A DNA stretch of 64,000 bases, taken from assembly GCF_900108585.1 (NCBI RefSeq), contig NZ_UESZ01000001.1, positions 3,038,001 to 3,102,000 of the forward strand, given 5' to 3'. Of this stretch, positions 61,399-64,000 are shown one piece after another. The stretch is from Branchiibius hedensis. GTDB lineage: Bacteria; Actinomycetota; Actinomycetes; Actinomycetales; Dermatophilaceae. Both the position numbers and the translations under genes were made by a program. The notes under the pieces were generated by a model. It ran no database searches, was not told the DNA's origin, and saw nothing but the letters and a program-made list of their open reading frames with translations. How positions within the stretch are numbered: position 1 is the stretch's first letter; every line of letters starts with the position of its first letter.

Positions 61399-62094
61399 AT
61401 GACCGACCTCACTGCATCCGTCGCCGCCCTCTTCGCCGGCCCGGTTGAGCGGTTCGTTCCGGAGCGCGACGCGTTGGCCAAGCGGCTGCGCAGCGCCGGC
61501 CAGAGCGAGGCGGCCGATGACGTCAAAGCCCTTCGGCGACCAACCGCGGCCGCCGTCGCCCTCAACCGGTTGGCCGATGACCCGGTCATCGCGCAGGTGT
61601 GCGAGCTCGGCGAGCGCCTGCGCGAGGCCCAGCAACGGGTTGACGCAGTGGCGATGCGCGATCTGTCGAACGAGCGGACGGCCACGATCAACCGTCTGTT
61701 GGAGGCCCTGGGACAACCCGCAGGCGGCCTGCGCGAGCAAGTCGTGGCCACGGCCACAGCGGCGTTGGCCGACCCGGCGGCGGCAGCCGCGCTCCGTAGC
61801 GGCCGCTTGACCAAGGCCTTGAGCTACAGCGGTTTCGGCGAGGTCGATCTCAGCGATGCCGTCGCCCGGTGGAGCGCAGCGGCGCCCGCTCAGGAGGTCG
61901 TCGCCGACCCCCGACCAGCAGAACCGGATCGCCGCGCCGCCGCACGACTGGCGCGACTGCGAAGGCAGGTGTCCACCGCTGAGGACGAATTAGCGACAGC
62001 CACCGAGCAATTGACGGCGGCGCAGCAGCGTCACGCCGACGCCGAAGCGGCGCTGGCCACGGCGCGGGATCGACTCCGAACCGTTGAGGGCTGA
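61399..62094 (+). CDS. Conserved protein of unknown function, helical with a C-terminal coiled coil
   Basis: This 231-residue protein is Ala/Arg/Leu-rich. The N-terminal part (AGPVERFVPERDALAKRLRSAG, VKALRRPTAAAVALNRLA) resembles a family of uncharacterised actinobacterial proteins. The last 50 residues (RLRRQVSTAEDELATATEQL onwards) form a coiled coil. No signal or membrane segment is seen. It is divergent from the flavoprotein gene and converges on a lipoprotein gene. No function can be given. Confidence 0.75.
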   Translation: MTDLTASVAALFAGPVERFVPERDALAKRLRSAGQSEAADDVKALRRPTAAAVALNRLADDPVIAQVCELGERLREAQQRVDAVAMRDLSNERTATINRLLEALGQPAGGLREQVVATATAALADPAAAAALRSGRLTKALSYSGFGEVDLSDAVARWSAAAPAQEVVADPRPAEPDRRAAARLARLRRQVSTAEDELATATEQLTAAQQRHADAEAALATARDRLRTVEG

Positions 62095-62096
62095 GG

Positions 62097-62693
62097 TCAG
62101 GCCTTCAGCCGCGACTGGCAGTAGGTGCGAAGTGCGGTGACCTTGGCGTTGAAGTCCGTGGTCGTCACCGTCTTGTTGTTCTTGCGGGCGGTGGCCATGG
62201 AGCCCAATTCGCTGGCAATGTCCTGGACCTTGAGGCTGAACTGACGATCGCCCGCGCCCTGCCGCAGGGCCAGCAGTTGGGTCGCGGTGGTCGTGAAGTT
62301 CTTCGCGGCCGCGTCCAACTTGCTGTTGTTGCCGCTGGACACGGCGGCGTTCCACTGCGACACCACCGTGTTCAGCTTGGAGTTCGCCGTGACGCACGCG
62401 TTGATGAACGCGGTCGACGGGGGCGGGGTGGTCGAGGTCGTCGCCGTCGGCTTCGGCGTCGTGGACGGCGACGTTGCGGTGGTCGTCGATGTCGGCGGGG
62501 GCGTGCTCGTGGTGGTCGCACTCGGGGTCGACGTGGTGCTCTCCAACGCGGTCGTCGAGGTCGGCGAGGAGGTGGTGGGCGCTGCCGTCGAGGCGTTGTC
62601 GGAGCCGCCGGAACAGGCGGCCAGTGCCAGCCCGCTAACAGCAGCCGCGGCGACGAAAGCCGGGAATCGAACGGTCCGTGCGGAACTACTCAT
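62097..62693 (-). CDS. Putative lipoprotein with Ser/Thr/Pro linker
   Basis: This 198-residue protein from the ATG at 62693 has a signal segment with lipobox LAAC, a long Thr/Ser/Pro-rich linker (about residues 43-95) and a helical C-terminal domain with two Cys (INACVTANSKL and LRTYCQSRL) that may pair. It should be anchored outside the membrane. I do not recognise the family. Confidence 0.78.
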   Translation of the reverse strand: MSSSARTVRFPAFVAAAAVSGLALAACSGGSDNASTAAPTTSSPTSTTALESTTSTPSATTTSTPPPTSTTTATSPSTTPKPTATTSTTPPPSTAFINACVTANSKLNTVVSQWNAAVSSGNNSKLDAAAKNFTTTATQLLALRQGAGDRQFSLKVQDIASELGSMATARKNNKTVTTTDFNAKVTALRTYCQSRLKA

Positions 62694-62736
62694 GGCTACC
62701 ACCATGCAATTACGACCGGTGCACGGCCAAATCGGG

Positions 62737-63648
62737 TCAACCGGTGGCGGGCAGATCCCCGACCCATTCCCGGATGTTGTCGGCGACCCACTCCGGCTGG
62801 TCGAGCATCGGCGTGTGCCCGATCCCGGCACCCTCGATGTAGGTCCAGTCCGGGTGGCGTCGGGCCAGATCACGAGCCGTGCCGACGTTGATCAGCCGGT
62901 CCTTGTCGCCGTGCAGCAACAGCACCGGCGCCGCGATCGAGCGACCGTGTTTGGTGTAGTCGCGCCGACGCAGCCCGTGCAGCAGCGTCGTGTGGGCCGC
63001 CGCGAGGAACGATTCCGCGGTCCCGGTCTGGCCCAGCCGCGCCCGCGCGACCTCCAGATGCGCGGTCCGCACCTGTGGGTCGATCCGATCCACGTCGGTG
63101 GTCACCAGTTTGAGGGCCTCGTGCACGTTGTTCTCGAGGTGCTCCTCCCCGGACCGCATCCGCAGGAACGCCTTGTTGACCCCCGGCACCGTGTAGATCG
63201 TGAACGCCGCGGCCACCAGCGGGTGCGGGCGGTGGCGGGGGCTGAGTGGGATCAGTGGGTCCACCAGCACCGCACCGCCGATCGGCACCCTGGCCCGGCC
63301 GGCCACCCGCAGGCAGATCAGACCGCCCATCGAGTTTCCGGCGATCACCGCCGGACGCCCCACCACCGAGCGCAGGAACTCCTCGACCAGTTCGACGTTG
63401 CGGCCCACCCGGGCTTGCCGGTGATGCTGCGGGACGGTCTGCCCGAAACCGGCCAGGTCCAGCGCGTAGACGTATCCGTCGTGATCGGCCAGGTACGGCG
63501 CGACCAGACCCCAGTTCTCCAACGAACCGCCCAGCCCGTGCACCAGCAAGTACGTCGTGCTGGCGTGTGGGTTGCCCCACGTGCGGTAACGCACCCGCAG
63601 ACCCATCAGATCGGCGTACTGGTCGGCTGCCTGCCATGTGACCGTCAC
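62737..63648 (-). CDS. Alpha/beta hydrolase
   Basis: This 303-residue hydrolase has the oxyanion HGLGGSLENW, the nucleophile elbow GNSMGG, a late Asp in HGDKDRLIN and the His in GIGHTPMLDQP. It is cytoplasmic as no signal is seen. The substrate is unknown; esters or lipids are typical for the family. It lies 9 bases before the histidine phosphatase gene's end and may be co-transcribed with it. Confidence 0.9.
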   Translation of the reverse strand: MTVTWQAADQYADLMGLRVRYRTWGNPHASTTYLLVHGLGGSLENWGLVAPYLADHDGYVYALDLAGFGQTVPQHHRQARVGRNVELVEEFLRSVVGRPAVIAGNSMGGLICLRVAGRARVPIGGAVLVDPLIPLSPRHRPHPLVAAAFTIYTVPGVNKAFLRMRSGEEHLENNVHEALKLVTTDVDRIDPQVRTAHLEVARARLGQTGTAESFLAAAHTTLLHGLRRRDYTKHGRSIAAPVLLLHGDKDRLINVGTARDLARRHPDWTYIEGAGIGHTPMLDQPEWVADNIREWVGDLPATG

Positions 63649-63657
63649 GCAGGCAGG

Positions 63658-64000
63658 TTACGCCGCTGACCACTCCTGCAGTGACCAGCCGTCGGCGAGG
63701 TTGCCATCCAGCACGACGTACCCGGTGTTCTTCAGCGGGTGGTTGACCACGAAGTCGGGGTCGGCGTCGACGGCCCTGGTCGCTGTCCACAGACGGATCA
63801 TCGCGCCATGGGCGACGATCGCGGCCTGACGCGGTGCCTGTGCCTCGATCACGGCGACGTCCGTGTCGAAGCGGGCTACGGCGTCCGCCCCACTCTCGCC
63901 GCCGGGTACCGGCGGTTGCAGGTCGCCTCGGATCCATTGCGCCAGCAGCGCCTGGTAGGTCAGCCAGTCGGTGCGGTCGACGGACATCTCCCAGGCACCC
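63658..64000 (-). CDS. Histidine phosphatase family protein, C-terminal part
   Basis: The gene runs past the right edge. The visible 114 codons contain GGESGADAVARF and the second catalytic His in IVAHGAMIRLW, typical of the phosphoglycerate mutase-like histidine phosphatase family. The RHG motif lies beyond the window. An internal ATG at 63987 is probably not the start, since the frame continues to the edge with GAWE. Confidence 0.8.
   Translation of the reverse strand, partial: GAWEMSVDRTDWLTYQALLAQWIRGDLQPPVPGGESGADAVARFDTDVAVIEAQAPRQAAIVAHGAMIRLWTATRAVDADPDFVVNHPLKNTGYVVLDGNLADGWSLQEWSAA

Noticed and set aside
61336-61740. N-terminal extension of the flavoprotein frame beyond 61335
   Set aside because: The Rossmann motif begins right after the ATG at 61335, and the extension is antisense to the coiled-coil gene.
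1-64000. CRISPR arrays, tRNA or rRNA genes, phage genes
   Set aside because: I saw no regularly spaced repeats, cloverleaf sequences, rRNA signatures or phage structural genes when reading through.

Overview
The window is GC-rich, densely packed DNA from an actinomycete. Marks of that phylum are a bacterial proteasome activator ending in GQYL, DUF4235 and DUF4282 proteins, a DUF222/HNH protein, frequent GTG starts with ATGA/GTGA gene overlaps, and a histidase of the Cys-Ser-Gly type. A Micrococcales-like host (Dermacoccaceae or Intrasporangiaceae) is my guess, not something the sequence proves. I found no tRNA, rRNA, CRISPR array, phage or insertion sequence. The window reads as chromosomal metabolic and transport DNA.

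Layout. 1-3.2 kb: a thiamine ABC transporter operon (thiB-thiP-thiQ, minus strand) behind a clear TPP riboswitch. 3.3-7.8 kb: small membrane proteins, an ankyrin protein behind a possible iron box, a YCII/DGPF protein coupled to an ECF sigma factor, and a DUF222/HNH protein ended by a strong hairpin. 7.8-10.2 kb: a DHA2 drug exporter and its TetR regulator with a 27-bp operator. 10.3-10.9 kb: a FitA/VapC-type toxin-antitoxin pair behind a 39-bp palindrome. 11-19.1 kb: histidine utilisation (hutH, hutU, an M20 hydrolase in the hutG role, hutF, hutI) with an IclR regulator and a palindromic operator. 19.1-20.1 kb: a quinone oxidoreductase.

20.1-38.4 kb is the most unusual part, a divergent catabolic island. 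The minus arm runs from a CUT2-type ABC transporter through an ACMSD-like amidohydrolase, a DUF3500 protein, an RraA-like protein and a GntR regulator to an HpaH-type hydratase and an HpaI-type aldolase. The plus arm holds a dienelactone-hydrolase-like protein, an FAD monooxygenase, an atypical SDR, a SnoaL-like protein, a fumarylacetoacetase-like protein, a RidA protein, an MFS exporter, an aldehyde dehydrogenase and a second DUF3500 protein. The set resembles the lower meta-cleavage route for amino-aromatics (decarboxylase, semialdehyde dehydrogenase, RidA deaminase, oxalocrotonate decarboxylase, hydratase, aldolase), but no known ring-cleaving enzyme is present. The two DUF3500 proteins, which share His-rich motifs, have no assigned role. 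ATCRTRTAC-type sites near both arms look like operators for the GntR protein.

38.5-49.5 kb: a secreted tannase, then a nine-gene translationally coupled operon for the 4-oxalomesaconate branch (LigJ-type hydratase, DUF1932 dehydrogenase, VOC extradiol dioxygenase, PrpF/GalD tautomerase, LigK aldolase) with an SsuABC-like importer and a GntR regulator. Tannase plus this operon suggests breakdown of gallate esters, with a VOC dioxygenase where a LigAB/GalA type is usual. 49.6-52 kb: proteasome activator, NUDIX hydrolase and AI-2E family transporter. 52-59.7 kb: a peptide-type ABC importer with a likely frameshift in its second permease, a YtcJ-like amidohydrolase and a divergent TetR gene. 59.7-64 kb: a flavoprotein dehydrogenase, a coiled-coil protein of unknown function, a lipoprotein, an alpha/beta hydrolase and a partial histidine phosphatase.
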